A program made the translations under genes and the position numbers. 40,774 nt of DNA from JBHGAV01 sp041946685. GTDB lineage: Bacteria; Acidobacteriota; Terriglobia; Bryobacterales; Bryobacteraceae. Under the pieces are notes generated by a model, which was not told the DNA's origin, ran no database searches, and saw only the letters and a program-made list of their open reading frames with translations. The DNA lies in assembly GCA_041946685.1 (NCBI GenBank), contig JBHGAV010000037.1:1-40774 (forward strand), read 5' to 3'. Below are positions 29,152 through 37,208 of the stretch, in pieces (the first letter of the stretch is position 1; each line of letters opens with the position of its first letter).

Positions 29152-30680
29152 AGCCGACCAAATCACCTATGCGCGCGTGGGTTCTTGTACTGGCCATTTT
29201 GAGTGGCCTCTTCGTCCAAGCCCAGGAGCCCACCGCTGCCGCAAGAGACCTGTTCGTCACCGCCGGCAAGTCGCTCGTCGTTGACAGCCCGGTCGTCATC
29301 CAGCGGGTCGCCGTGGCCAACGGCGCGTTGGCCGAGGCGTTGGCAGTCACCCCTCGCGAGGTGCTTGTCAACGGACTCGCGCCGGGCGAAACCAGCCTCA
29401 TCATCTGGCAGCAGGGCGGAAACCGCCTCATCTTCGACCTGAACGTGCGGCCCAACACGACGGCTGTCGAGGCAGTGCGCCGCGAGTTGGCCAGGGAACT
29501 GGCTGGCCAGGACGTCTCCATCAGCCTGGAGAACAATACGGTCTTCCTGCGCGGAACCGTGAGGGACCTGGTCTCGGCGGAGCGGGCTGTGAACATCTGC
29601 GGCACGTTGGGCAAGACGGTGAACCTGCTTCAGGTGGCCGTTCCCCCCACCGATCCGCAGGTGCTCCTCAAGGTGCGTTTTGCAAACGTGGATCGCGCTG
29701 CCTCCCTTGAGCTTGGCGCCAACATTGTCAGCACCGGGGCCGGAGGGACGATCGGTTCGGTTCAAACGGGCCAATTCTCCGCTCCCGGAACCTCTAGTAT
29801 TGGAGCTGGCGGGACCACATTCACTCTGGCCGACGCACTCAACGTCTTCCTGTTCCGTCCGGACCTCAACCTGGCGACGACAATCAAGGCGCTGGAGAAC
29901 AAGCGGATGTTGGAGACGCTGGCCGAGCCCAGCGTACCCGCCATCGACGGCAAGCAGGCCAGTTTTCTGGCCGGCGGAGAGTTCCCGTTCCCTGTAATCC
30001 AGGGGGGATCCGCCGTTGGAGCCGTGACCATCCAGTGGCGGGAATTCGGTGTCAGGATCACCTTCACGCCTCGCATGACGCCCCGGGGCACGCTGCGGTT
30101 GCAGGTGGCGCCGGAAGTCAGCTCCCTGGATTTCTCCAACGGCCTTGTATTTCAGGGCTTCAACATCCCGGCGATCTCCACCCGCAAGGTGCAGACTGAA
30201 ATTGAACTGGAGAGCGGACAGAGCTTCGGCGTAGCCGGCCTGCTGGACAACAGGGTCGTCGAGGTCTGGAACAAGATCCCCGGTTTGGGGGACATCCCCT
30301 TCTTCGGAAAACTGTTCCAGTCCAAGAGCCGCAGCAAGAACAACACGGAGCTGCTGGTGCTGGTCACACCGGAGATCGTCCGGCCGATTCCTGCCGGGCA
30401 GCCGGCACCGGAGCCCAAGATGCCGGTGCCGTTCCTGGACGGAACGTCCGCGAAGGCCCCCCGGACGCCGGGGATGGATGTGACGGGCCCCGTCCCGGTA
30501 AAGCCCGCGAAGGAGACCATCCCGTTCGAGGAGTTGATGCGGAGCCTGCAGCCGGCCGAAGCCGCAGCAGCGCCAGCGTTCAACCAGGCTCCCGCGGCAC
30601 CCAGTCAGCCAGCCGCCCAGCCGGCGCCAGCGGCCGCTCCGGCTCAGCCAGCCCCTGCCCGAGCGCCCGCGGCCGGGTAG
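29148..30680 (+). CDS. cpaC: Tad pilus secretin CpaC/RcpA
   Basis: Outer-membrane secretin that forms the pilus exit pore, 510 residues. A signal peptide (about 1-26, ending LFVQAQ) precedes the pilus-formation N-terminal domain (about 35-115: DLFVTAGKSLVVDSPVVIQR, VTPREVLVNGLAPGETSLII). A BON-like segment (VSISLENNTVFLRGTVRDLV) and the secretin domain (about 165-415) follow, with VLLKVRFANVDRAASLELG, PSVPAIDGKQASFLAGGEFP and GLLDNRVVEVWNKIPGLGDI. The final 90 residues are Pro/Ala-rich, with repeated AQPAPA units. GTG at 29148 overlaps the cpaB stop. Confidence 0.95.
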   Translation: MKPTKSPMRAWVLVLAILSGLFVQAQEPTAAARDLFVTAGKSLVVDSPVVIQRVAVANGALAEALAVTPREVLVNGLAPGETSLIIWQQGGNRLIFDLNVRPNTTAVEAVRRELARELAGQDVSISLENNTVFLRGTVRDLVSAERAVNICGTLGKTVNLLQVAVPPTDPQVLLKVRFANVDRAASLELGANIVSTGAGGTIGSVQTGQFSAPGTSSIGAGGTTFTLADALNVFLFRPDLNLATTIKALENKRMLETLAEPSVPAIDGKQASFLAGGEFPFPVIQGGSAVGAVTIQWREFGVRITFTPRMTPRGTLRLQVAPEVSSLDFSNGLVFQGFNIPAISTRKVQTEIELESGQSFGVAGLLDNRVVEVWNKIPGLGDIPFFGKLFQSKSRSKNNTELLVLVTPEIVRPIPAGQPAPEPKMPVPFLDGTSAKAPRTPGMDVTGPVPVKPAKETIPFEELMRSLQPAEAAAAPAFNQAPAAPSQPAAQPAPAAAPAQPAPARAPAAG

Positions 30681-30709
30681 AGGAAGCGTTCGGTCTCAGG
30701 AGAAGACTG

Positions 30710-31876
30710 TTGCCCTACCAGATCACGCTCGGGTTGATCATCGCCACCAAGGAGTGGAGGCAGGAATTGCAGGCCTGCCTGGACAATGCGTCGGTGCGTA
30801 TCGTGGTCGACGAGCCGGATTTCGGGGAGATGCCGGCATTCCTCGAGAGGCTGGAGAGAATCCGGCCCGACGCGGTGCTCATTGATTTCACGCGCCTCAA
30901 GGAGCCGTACGACGACCTCATCTCCCAACTCAAGGCGACGTCGGCCTCTCCCTTGATCGTCGCCTTGCATAAGGCGGCTGATCCGGAGACCATTCTCTCG
31001 ATCATCCATGCCGGCGCGGACGAGTACCTGTACCCACCTTTCTCCACGAACCTGGGAAGGGCACTTGAGCGAATCAGTACCCGCACCCAGCAGAAGCAGA
31101 ACGTAAACTCCACCGCCGGCAAGATCCTGGGCTTCTTCTCGGCCAAAGGTGGATGCGGCGCGACAACCATCGCCTGTCACACCGCGGTGGAGCTTTCACG
31201 GCAGACCAGCCAGGAGGTCCTGCTCGCCGATTTCGACCTCGACGCGGGACTGGTGGGTTTCCTGATGAAGTCGAAATCCCGGTATTCAATCCTGGACGCG
31301 ATGGGCAATACCCACCGCCTCGATGCGAGCTACTGGAGGGCCCTGATCTCCAACGGAATGCCCAGGCTTCAGGTCATCCGGGCTCCCGGCGCCATTCCGC
31401 AGCGCGACGACCCCAAGAAGGAAGACGTGCACACCGTTCTCCGCTTCGTGCGGTTTCAGTACGATTGGACGCTGGTCGACCTGGGCCGCGGGTTGAATCC
31501 TCTGGTGTCCAACGCGCTGGACGAAGTGGACGAGGCGTTCCTGGTCACGACTCTCGATGTCCCCGCTCTCCACCAGGTGCAGCAGATCGTGCGCAACTTG
31601 CTGGACATCGGCTACGCCCAGGAGCGTCTGCGGCTGGTTTTGAACCGAGTACCGAAGTCCCCGGACGTCATGCCCAACGAACTGGAAGGCCTGTTGGGCA
31701 TTCCTGTCTACTCGATGTTGCCCGATGATTACGGCTCGATCTATGAGGCCTATGCGGAGGGGCATTTGGTGCCATCCAACACCGGTCTTGGCAGGCAGTT
31801 TGCGCGGATGGCGGCCTCCATTGCGGGCCTGCAGGAGCAGTCCGGCAAGAAGAAGTTCTCCCTATTTGGCGGTTAA
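30710..31876 (+). CDS. cpaE: Tad pilus localisation ATPase CpaE/TadZ
   Basis: 388 residues from TTG at 30710, with AGGAGA 7 bases upstream. An atypical receiver domain (about 1-120: AVLIDFTRLKEPYDDL, HAGADEYLYPPFS) is joined to a ParA/MinD-type ATPase with Walker A FFSAKGGCGATTIACHTAVE (about 140-159), LLADFDLDAGLVGFLM and WTLVDLGRGLNPL. Known TadZ/CpaE proteins mark the cell pole and recruit the pilus machinery. The C-terminal KKKFSLFGG resembles the KGFLGLFSKGA end of the orphan paralogue at 12956. It stands between secretin and ATPase genes, the usual Tad order. Confidence 0.94.
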   Translation: MPYQITLGLIIATKEWRQELQACLDNASVRIVVDEPDFGEMPAFLERLERIRPDAVLIDFTRLKEPYDDLISQLKATSASPLIVALHKAADPETILSIIHAGADEYLYPPFSTNLGRALERISTRTQQKQNVNSTAGKILGFFSAKGGCGATTIACHTAVELSRQTSQEVLLADFDLDAGLVGFLMKSKSRYSILDAMGNTHRLDASYWRALISNGMPRLQVIRAPGAIPQRDDPKKEDVHTVLRFVRFQYDWTLVDLGRGLNPLVSNALDEVDEAFLVTTLDVPALHQVQQIVRNLLDIGYAQERLRLVLNRVPKSPDVMPNELEGLLGIPVYSMLPDDYGSIYEAYAEGHLVPSNTGLGRQFARMAASIAGLQEQSGKKKFSLFGG

Positions 31877-31887
31877 AGGAACATACC

Positions 31888-33249
31888 ATGGCTACGGCAA
31901 TTGGTGCGGCAGCGAAAGCGATCTTGGGCAGAGATGGGCAACCGGCCGGCCGGCAAAGCGGCCGAAACGCCTATTCCCCGGAATACCAGGAGCTGAAGTT
32001 CACGCTCCACCGGAAACTGCTCGACCGGATCAACCTGGAAACCCTTTCCTCCATGGCTGGCGAGCGGGTGCGCAGCGAGATCCGGGGAGCGCTGGCGCGC
32101 CTGATTGACGAAGAGAAGACGCCTCTGAGCCTTTCGGAAAAGGAGCGGGTGATCGACGAGGTCCTCCACGAGGTCTTCGGACTGGGCCCCCTTGAACCGC
32201 TGCTTCAGGATCCTACCGTCAACGACATTCTGGTGACCACTCCCCGGCTGGTGCACGTGGAGCGGGCCGGCAAGCTCTACCGCACGCCCGTCGAGTTCAA
32301 GGACAATGCGCACCTGGTCCGCATCATCGAGCGCATCGTCTCGCGGGTCGGGCGCCGCATCGACGAGTCCTCGCCGATGGTGGACGCCCGGCTTCCCGAC
32401 GGCTCCCGTGTCAACGCAGTGATTCCGCCGGTCGCCGTCGACGGCCCGCTGCTCTCCATCCGGCGGTTCGGCAAGGACCCTCTCCAGGCGGAGGACCTGG
32501 TCAAGAACCTCACCTTCACGGAGGGCATGCTGCAACTGTTTCAGGCCTGCGTAAAGGCGCGGATGAACATCATCATCACCGGCGGGACAGGTGCCGGCAA
32601 GACCACCCTGCTGAACGTGCTCTCCAGCTACATACCCGAGGATGAGCGCATCGTGACCATTGAGGACGCGGCGGAGCTGCAGCTTCGCCAGGTTCATGTC
32701 GCCCGGATGGAAACGCGCCCACCCAATATTGAAGGGCAGGGCGCCATCCGGATCCGGCAATTGGTCATCAATGCTTTGCGTATGCGGCCCGACAGAATCA
32801 TCGTCGGCGAGGTGCGCGGCGAGGAGGCGCTGGACATGCTTCAGGCTATGAACACCGGCCATGACGGCTCGCTGACCACCATCCATGCCAACAGCCCGCG
32901 CGACGCCATCGGCCGCCTCGAGGTGATGGTCGGCATGGCCAACGCCAACATGGGCGTGCGCGCCATTCGCCAGCAGGTGGCTTCGGCGATCGATCTGTTC
33001 GTCCAGATCGCCAGGCTGAGCGACGGGAGCCGCCGTATCACGCATATGACCGAGTGCACCGGCATGGAAGGCGACCAGGTCACCACCCAGGAGATCTTCC
33101 TGTTTGAGAAGACCGGCATCGGCGAGAACGGCCGGGTGAAAGGCCGCTTCCGGGCGACCGGCATCCGGCCGAAGTTCTACGAGCGTCTGGCCGCCTCCGG
33201 CATCCAGTTGCCGGCCTCGCTCTTCCAGACGGTGGTCGAGTTGCGTTAG
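31888..33249 (+). CDS. cpaF: Tad pilus secretion ATPase CpaF/TadA
   Basis: 453-residue hexameric ATPase that powers pilus polymerisation at the cytoplasmic face. ATG at 31888 has AGGAAC 7 bases upstream. Motifs: Walker A IITGGTGAGKTTLLN (about 230-244), Asp-box VTIEDAAELQL, Walker B region RIIVGEVRGEEALDML (about 302-317) and His-box LTTIHANSPRDAIGRLE. An N-terminal three-helix region (EYQELKFTLHRKLLDRINLE) precedes the PilT-like core. All catalytic elements are intact. It lies 11 bases after cpaE and 9 bases before tadB. Confidence 0.97.
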   Translation: MATAIGAAAKAILGRDGQPAGRQSGRNAYSPEYQELKFTLHRKLLDRINLETLSSMAGERVRSEIRGALARLIDEEKTPLSLSEKERVIDEVLHEVFGLGPLEPLLQDPTVNDILVTTPRLVHVERAGKLYRTPVEFKDNAHLVRIIERIVSRVGRRIDESSPMVDARLPDGSRVNAVIPPVAVDGPLLSIRRFGKDPLQAEDLVKNLTFTEGMLQLFQACVKARMNIIITGGTGAGKTTLLNVLSSYIPEDERIVTIEDAAELQLRQVHVARMETRPPNIEGQGAIRIRQLVINALRMRPDRIIVGEVRGEEALDMLQAMNTGHDGSLTTIHANSPRDAIGRLEVMVGMANANMGVRAIRQQVASAIDLFVQIARLSDGSRRITHMTECTGMEGDQVTTQEIFLFEKTGIGENGRVKGRFRATGIRPKFYERLAASGIQLPASLFQTVVELR

Positions 33250-33258
33250 GAGTGCCCT

Positions 33259-34227
33259 ATGACGATTGTCATTGTCAGCTTCTTTGGAATCTTCGCCGTC
33301 GTGCTCATCGCGGTGAGCCTGGGGCTGACCGCCGTGGAGGCGCAGCGGAAGAAGAAAGTCGTGGGGATGCTCGAAACCGTGGCCGGCAAGACCGCCACGG
33401 TTGAGACGACGATTCTGAAGGACGCGCACGGGATCCGCGAGGACGTGTTGACGCGGCTGGCAGCGGCCCTGAACCTGAACGTCAAACTCCAGGCCCAGAT
33501 TCAGCAGGCCGGACTGGACTGGACCGTCGGCAAGCTTCTCTTGGCCATGGGTGTTGGGGCCGTCGTGGGCGCTTTGCTGGGGCTCCGTGTAAAGGTTCTC
33601 ATCATGCCATTTCTCAGTTCCGCCGCGTTGGCCCTGGTCTGCGGCAGCCTGCCCTACCTTTGGGTGCTGCAAAAGCGAAGCAAGCGTCTTGGCCTGTTCG
33701 AAGAGCAGTTTCCCGAAGCGCTCGATTTCGTGGCGCGCGCCATGCGCGCCGGCCACGCGTTCGCGGTCAGCCTGGAGATGCTGGCGGACGAGTCGCCGGA
33801 GCCTCTCAGCCGGGAGATCCGCCAGGTGTTCAACGAGCAGAACCTGGGCGCGCCGGTCGACGTGGCGCTCCAGAATCTGGCCAGGCGAGTCCCCTTGCTT
33901 GACGTGAGCTTCTTTGTGTCCGCGGTGATGCTGCAGAAGGAGACCGGCGGAAACTTGAGCGAGATCCTGACCAAGCTTTCCTATGTCATCCGGGAAAGGT
34001 TCAAGCTGAAAGGCCAGGTGAAGGCAGCGAGCGCGCACGGACGAATCACCGGACTGATTCTGACCATCATGCCCATCGTGCTGATGTTCGCATTGCTGGC
34101 CGTGGCGCCGGGTTACCTCCAGAGTATGGCCAAGGACTCCGACGGCAAGTGGCTCATCGTGGGGGCGATTTGCGGGCAGTTCCTTGGGTACTTCTTTATC
34201 CGGCGGATTATCAACATCAAGGTATAG
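33259..34227 (+). CDS. tadB: Tad inner-membrane platform protein TadB
   Basis: 322 residues. A type II secretion system F (GspF) domain (about 155-280: LFEEQFPEALDFVARAMRAG, EQNLGAPVDVALQNLARRVP and FFVSAVMLQKETGGNLSEIL) lies between membrane segments near 4-22, 90-135, 270-290 and 300-318. It forms the inner-membrane platform with TadC and couples to the CpaF motor. ATG 33259 has AGGAG 7 bases upstream. Typical length. Confidence 0.95.
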   Translation: MTIVIVSFFGIFAVVLIAVSLGLTAVEAQRKKKVVGMLETVAGKTATVETTILKDAHGIREDVLTRLAAALNLNVKLQAQIQQAGLDWTVGKLLLAMGVGAVVGALLGLRVKVLIMPFLSSAALALVCGSLPYLWVLQKRSKRLGLFEEQFPEALDFVARAMRAGHAFAVSLEMLADESPEPLSREIRQVFNEQNLGAPVDVALQNLARRVPLLDVSFFVSAVMLQKETGGNLSEILTKLSYVIRERFKLKGQVKAASAHGRITGLILTIMPIVLMFALLAVAPGYLQSMAKDSDGKWLIVGAICGQFLGYFFIRRIINIKV

Positions 34228-34244
34228 GTTTCCGGAGTCAAGCT

Positions 34245-35177
34245 ATGGCTGCTCTCATTTCGATCGTCTTGTTCGTCTTCCTGATGGGCACGATCACGAT
34301 TTTCGGCTACCGCAGGTACGCCAAGCCTGCCCGCGTCTATGACCGACTCGGCAGTCCTTCGCCGGTCGTAGGGGCCGCGTTGCTTGATGCGCCGGCCGAG
34401 CAGGGAATCTTCGTCAAGATCACCAAGCAGATCGGCGAAAAGGTGCCTGTGTCCCCCCAAGACGCCTCCACGGCCCGGCGCTACCTGGTAGCCGCCGGTT
34501 ACCGTTCGGAAACCGCAGTGCGGATCTATTATGGCGTCAAGGTTCTGCTTTGCGTGGGTCTGCTGGTAGGCACTTTCTTCCTTCGAGACGTCATCACCTC
34601 CAACCCGATCTTGCGCATCGTGGTCGTTGTGGCTGGCGGGCTGGTCGGCTATTTCGGCCCTTCGCTGTTTCTGGAGCATCTGGTCAAAGTGAGACAGGAA
34701 CGGCTCAAGTTGTCCTTGCCGGACGCGCTCGACCTTATGGTGGTGTGCGTGGAGGCCGGGCTGGGTCTGGACCAGGCGATCCGCAGTGTCAGCGAAGAAC
34801 TCAAATTGACGCACAAGGAGATCAGCGAGGAACTCGGACTGGTGACGCTGGAGATGAGGGCCGGAAAGCGCCGGGCCGAGGCTCTCAAGAACCTCGCGGA
34901 CCGGACCGGCGAGGCCGAGATCCGCAAGCTGGTGGCTATTCTGATTCAGGCGGATCGCTTCGGCACCAGTATCGCCGAGTCGCTGCGGACTCACTCGGAC
35001 TTTATGAGGGTGCGCCGCCGCCAGGAGGCCGAGGAGCGGGCTGGGAAGGTCGGCGTCAAGCTCGTTTTCCCGATTTTCTTTTTTATTCTGCCGTCCATGC
35101 TGGTGGTGGCGGCGGGACCGGGTTTGTTGCAGGTGTTTAAGTACCTGTTCCCAATGATGAAGAGTTACGGACAGTAG
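34245..35177 (+). CDS. tadC: Tad inner-membrane platform protein TadC
   Basis: 310 residues from ATG at 34245 with GGAG 8 bases upstream; the frame is open further upstream into tadB but the membrane-helix start (MAALISIVLFVFLMGTITIF) favours this codon. A GspF domain (about 165-280) shows LPDALDLMVVCVEAGLGLDQ, EISEELGLVTLEMRAGKRRA and ILIQADRFGTSIAESLRTHS, followed by a C-terminal helix (LVFPIFFFILPSMLVVAAGP). It pairs with TadB. It is the last recognised Tad protein here. Confidence 0.95.
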   Translation: MAALISIVLFVFLMGTITIFGYRRYAKPARVYDRLGSPSPVVGAALLDAPAEQGIFVKITKQIGEKVPVSPQDASTARRYLVAAGYRSETAVRIYYGVKVLLCVGLLVGTFFLRDVITSNPILRIVVVVAGGLVGYFGPSLFLEHLVKVRQERLKLSLPDALDLMVVCVEAGLGLDQAIRSVSEELKLTHKEISEELGLVTLEMRAGKRRAEALKNLADRTGEAEIRKLVAILIQADRFGTSIAESLRTHSDFMRVRRRQEAEERAGKVGVKLVFPIFFFILPSMLVVAAGPGLLQVFKYLFPMMKSYGQ

Positions 35178-35207
35178 TGCAAATCACTTTGGAAGGAGAA
35201 TCTTGCG

Positions 35208-35309
35208 ATGGATCAAACCACATTGTCGGCGATACTCTGGATAGCGGCCGGCGGAATTCTCGGCCTCTACCTGCTGCGGCGCCGCAAGCGCAACGCGCTC
35301 GGCAAGTGA
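35208..35309 (+). CDS. 33-residue single-pass membrane microprotein at the end of the Tad operon
   Basis: Short reading frame 30 bases after tadC. AAGGAG (35193-35198) lies 9 bases before the ATG, one of the strongest ribosome-binding sites in the window. The protein is one membrane helix (about 7-23, SAILWIAAGGILGLYLL) ending in the basic block RRRKR and the tail NALGK, an N-out/C-in topology by the positive-inside rule. I know no named family. Strong initiation signal, operon position and clean membrane topology support a real gene; a role in Tad platform assembly or regulation is a guess. Confidence 0.7.
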   Translation: MDQTTLSAILWIAAGGILGLYLLRRRKRNALGK

Positions 35310-35334
35310 GTCAGCTTCATCCCCGTTGAGGTCC

Positions 35335-35365
35335 GGCCGCCACGCTGGGCGCCAGCCTGGCGGCC
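35335..35365. repeat. long near-perfect hairpin after the Tad operon
   Basis: GGCCGCCA (35335-35342) pairs with TGGCGGCC (35358-35365), and inside it GCTGG (35344-35348) pairs with CCAGC (35352-35356). A single C-C mismatch separates the two stems and GCG is the loop. That gives 13 base pairs in a 31-base element, without a following T run: a 3'-end stabiliser, a non-canonical terminator or a dispersed repeat. Confidence 0.7.
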
Positions 35366-35380
35366 GTACCCCGAGGAAAC

Positions 35381-36238
35381 ATGGAGAGTCTTCGTGCACG
35401 CGCTCTCTCCTCGCTTCTGGTAGCTCAGAATCCCGATGGAGGTTGGGGCTACCGGGGCGGCGTCTCCTGGACCGAGCCGACGGCGCTGGTGGTGCTAGCA
35501 CTGCGCCACGAGCTGGAGACTGCATCTCGCCTGGAGCGGGGCGTAGCGTACCTTGCCTCTTTGCAGCGGGCTGACGGAGGATGGTCGCCTCACCCGTCCG
35601 TGGATCAAAGTACGTGGGTCACCTCCCTGGCTCTGCTGGCTCTGGCGGGCCGCTTGGATCAGGCCTCGCGGGAGCGCGCCGTTGCCTGGCTTCTGAGGCA
35701 GAGCGGGGAAGAGACCCGTTTCTTGCACCGGCTGCGCATGACCTTGCTTGGCGTCGGCGGCGGCCGGAGGGAGGGCGAAGGGTGGCCCTGGTTCCCAGAT
35801 ACCGCCGCTTGGGTGTCGCCCACCGCTCTCACGATCATCGCCTTGGAACAGTTCCGTGTCGAGACGGCGGCAGGCCGGGTGAGCGCCGCGCGCCGTTTCC
35901 TCTGGTCGAGGATGTGCCAGGACGGCGGCTGGAATCACGGCTCCACCCGCGCTCTCGGCTACGAGGCCCCTTCGTACCCAGAAACCACGGGGCAGGCGCT
36001 CTTGGCTATGCGCGGCCAGAGCCATCCCAAGCTCCCCCAGTCGATCGAGGCGGCCCGGCGCCATCTTCGCGCTTGCCGAAGCTCCAGCGCCATGAGTTGG
36101 CTCCGCTTGGGATTACTTGCGCACTCACAGTCTGCCGCCACTGACGACTTGCCCCACCGCGGAGCCATGGACACGGCTCTCTGGCTCCTCGCCGAGAGGG
36201 CGAGCGGTGGAGCCGACGTGTTTCGAGGAGACGCTTGA
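35381..36238 (+). CDS. squalene-cyclase/prenyltransferase-like toroid protein of unknown function
   Basis: 285 residues from ATG at 35381 (GAGGAAAC just upstream). It contains at least three repeats of the alpha-alpha toroid type: LLVAQNPDGGWGYRG (12-26), SLQRADGGWSPHPSVDQSTW (60-79) and SRMCQDGGWNHG (about 181-192), spaced by helices such as TALVVLAL. This is the fold of squalene-hopene cyclases and protein prenyltransferase beta subunits. The cyclase DxDD acid motif is absent and the protein is less than half their length, so terpene cyclisation is unlikely. No signal peptide is seen. Its stop overlaps the next start (TTGA), which makes it translationally coupled to the DUF362 gene. Confidence 0.75.
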   Translation: MESLRARALSSLLVAQNPDGGWGYRGGVSWTEPTALVVLALRHELETASRLERGVAYLASLQRADGGWSPHPSVDQSTWVTSLALLALAGRLDQASRERAVAWLLRQSGEETRFLHRLRMTLLGVGGGRREGEGWPWFPDTAAWVSPTALTIIALEQFRVETAAGRVSAARRFLWSRMCQDGGWNHGSTRALGYEAPSYPETTGQALLAMRGQSHPKLPQSIEAARRHLRACRSSSAMSWLRLGLLAHSQSAATDDLPHRGAMDTALWLLAERASGGADVFRGDA

Positions 36239-37194
36239 ATCCGCACCCCAGTCGCCGCCAGATTCTGGCCGCGTCGGCGGCCCTCGCCTCCGGCGCGGTG
36301 GGATGCTCCCGTTCGCCCGCGCCAGGCTCCGAGCCGCGCGTCTTTGTACTTCGCGCCGGCTACGACCAGGGGCTGGCCGAAAGCGTTCGCCGGCTGCTGG
36401 GAGAGCACAATCTGAATGTTAAGGGCCGGCGCGTCGTGCTCAAGCCCAATCTGGTGGAATACGATCCGGGCGCCTGCATCAACACCCATCCGCTCGTAGT
36501 GCTCGCGGCACTGGAAGCCTTCCGGTCGATGGGAGCCGCGGGCGTGAGGATCGCGGAGGGGCCCGGCCACCGTCGCGCGACGCTGGATCTGGCTGACGCC
36601 GCCGGCTACTTCCAGACGATCCCGGACTTCGAGAAGCTTTTCACGGATCTGAACCTGGACGATGTAAGCCGTGTCGAGTTGCCGCGCGGGGCCCGTGGCC
36701 TTCGCTCGCTGTATCTTCCGAAGACCGTACTTGGCTGCGACCTTCTGGTCTCGATGCCCAAGATGAAGACCCACCACTGGGTTGGCGCCACGCTGGGCAT
36801 GAAGAACCTGTTCGGGCTGGTTCCCGGAGCTGTCTACGGCTGGCCCAAGAACGTGCTGCACTGGGCGGGGATCGACGAGAGCATCGTTTCCATCAACTCG
36901 GCCATCCCGCGCATGTTCACCATCGTGGACGGGATCGAGGGAATGGAAGGAAACGGCCCCATTCAGGGGCGGCGCAAGAGGGCGGGGGTAATTGTCGCCG
37001 GCGAGGACCGGGTGGCCGTGGACGCGACCTGCTGCCGGATCATGGGCATCGACCCGGCCCGGATCGGCTACCTGAAGATGGCGGAGACCCTCGGCCAGAC
37101 CCTCGAAGCCAACGTGCGCCAGATAGGTGAGCCGATCCGCAGCGTTCGCACGCCGTTCGATCTGCTGCCGGAGTTCCAATCATTGCGTTTGTAG
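36235..37194 (+). CDS. Tat-exported DUF362 protein, possible lipoprotein
   Basis: 319 residues from TTG at 36235, with GAGGAG about 4 bases upstream. The N terminus PSRRQILAASAALASGAVGC has a twin-arginine pair (Arg7-Arg8), a hydrophobic run and a lipobox-like AVGC with Cys24. The rest is a DUF362 domain: VVLKPNLVEYDPGACINTHP, VRIAEGPGHRR, VSMPKMKTHHWVGATLGMKN and FTIVDGIEGMEGNGP, ending with DRVAVDATCCRIMGIDP. DUF362 proteins are often linked to iron-sulfur proteins, but no ferredoxin CxxCxxC motif is present here. Tat export suggests folding or cofactor insertion before secretion. Function unknown. It is coupled to the toroid protein. Confidence 0.82.
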   Translation: MNPHPSRRQILAASAALASGAVGCSRSPAPGSEPRVFVLRAGYDQGLAESVRRLLGEHNLNVKGRRVVLKPNLVEYDPGACINTHPLVVLAALEAFRSMGAAGVRIAEGPGHRRATLDLADAAGYFQTIPDFEKLFTDLNLDDVSRVELPRGARGLRSLYLPKTVLGCDLLVSMPKMKTHHWVGATLGMKNLFGLVPGAVYGWPKNVLHWAGIDESIVSINSAIPRMFTIVDGIEGMEGNGPIQGRRKRAGVIVAGEDRVAVDATCCRIMGIDPARIGYLKMAETLGQTLEANVRQIGEPIRSVRTPFDLLPEFQSLRL

Positions 37195-37208
37195 GAAAGT
37201 GCACGGGA

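Noticed and set aside
31873..34038. A 721-codon open frame on the minus strand opposite cpaF and tadB
   Set aside because: It spans two genuine Tad genes with strong motifs on the other strand. The translation is rich in His, Gln and Arg with no recognisable domain, as expected for the antisense of GC-rich codons.
35959..37179. A 406-codon minus-strand frame opposite the DUF362 gene
   Set aside because: The plus-strand frame has a Tat signal, family motifs and translational coupling; the minus-strand frame has none.
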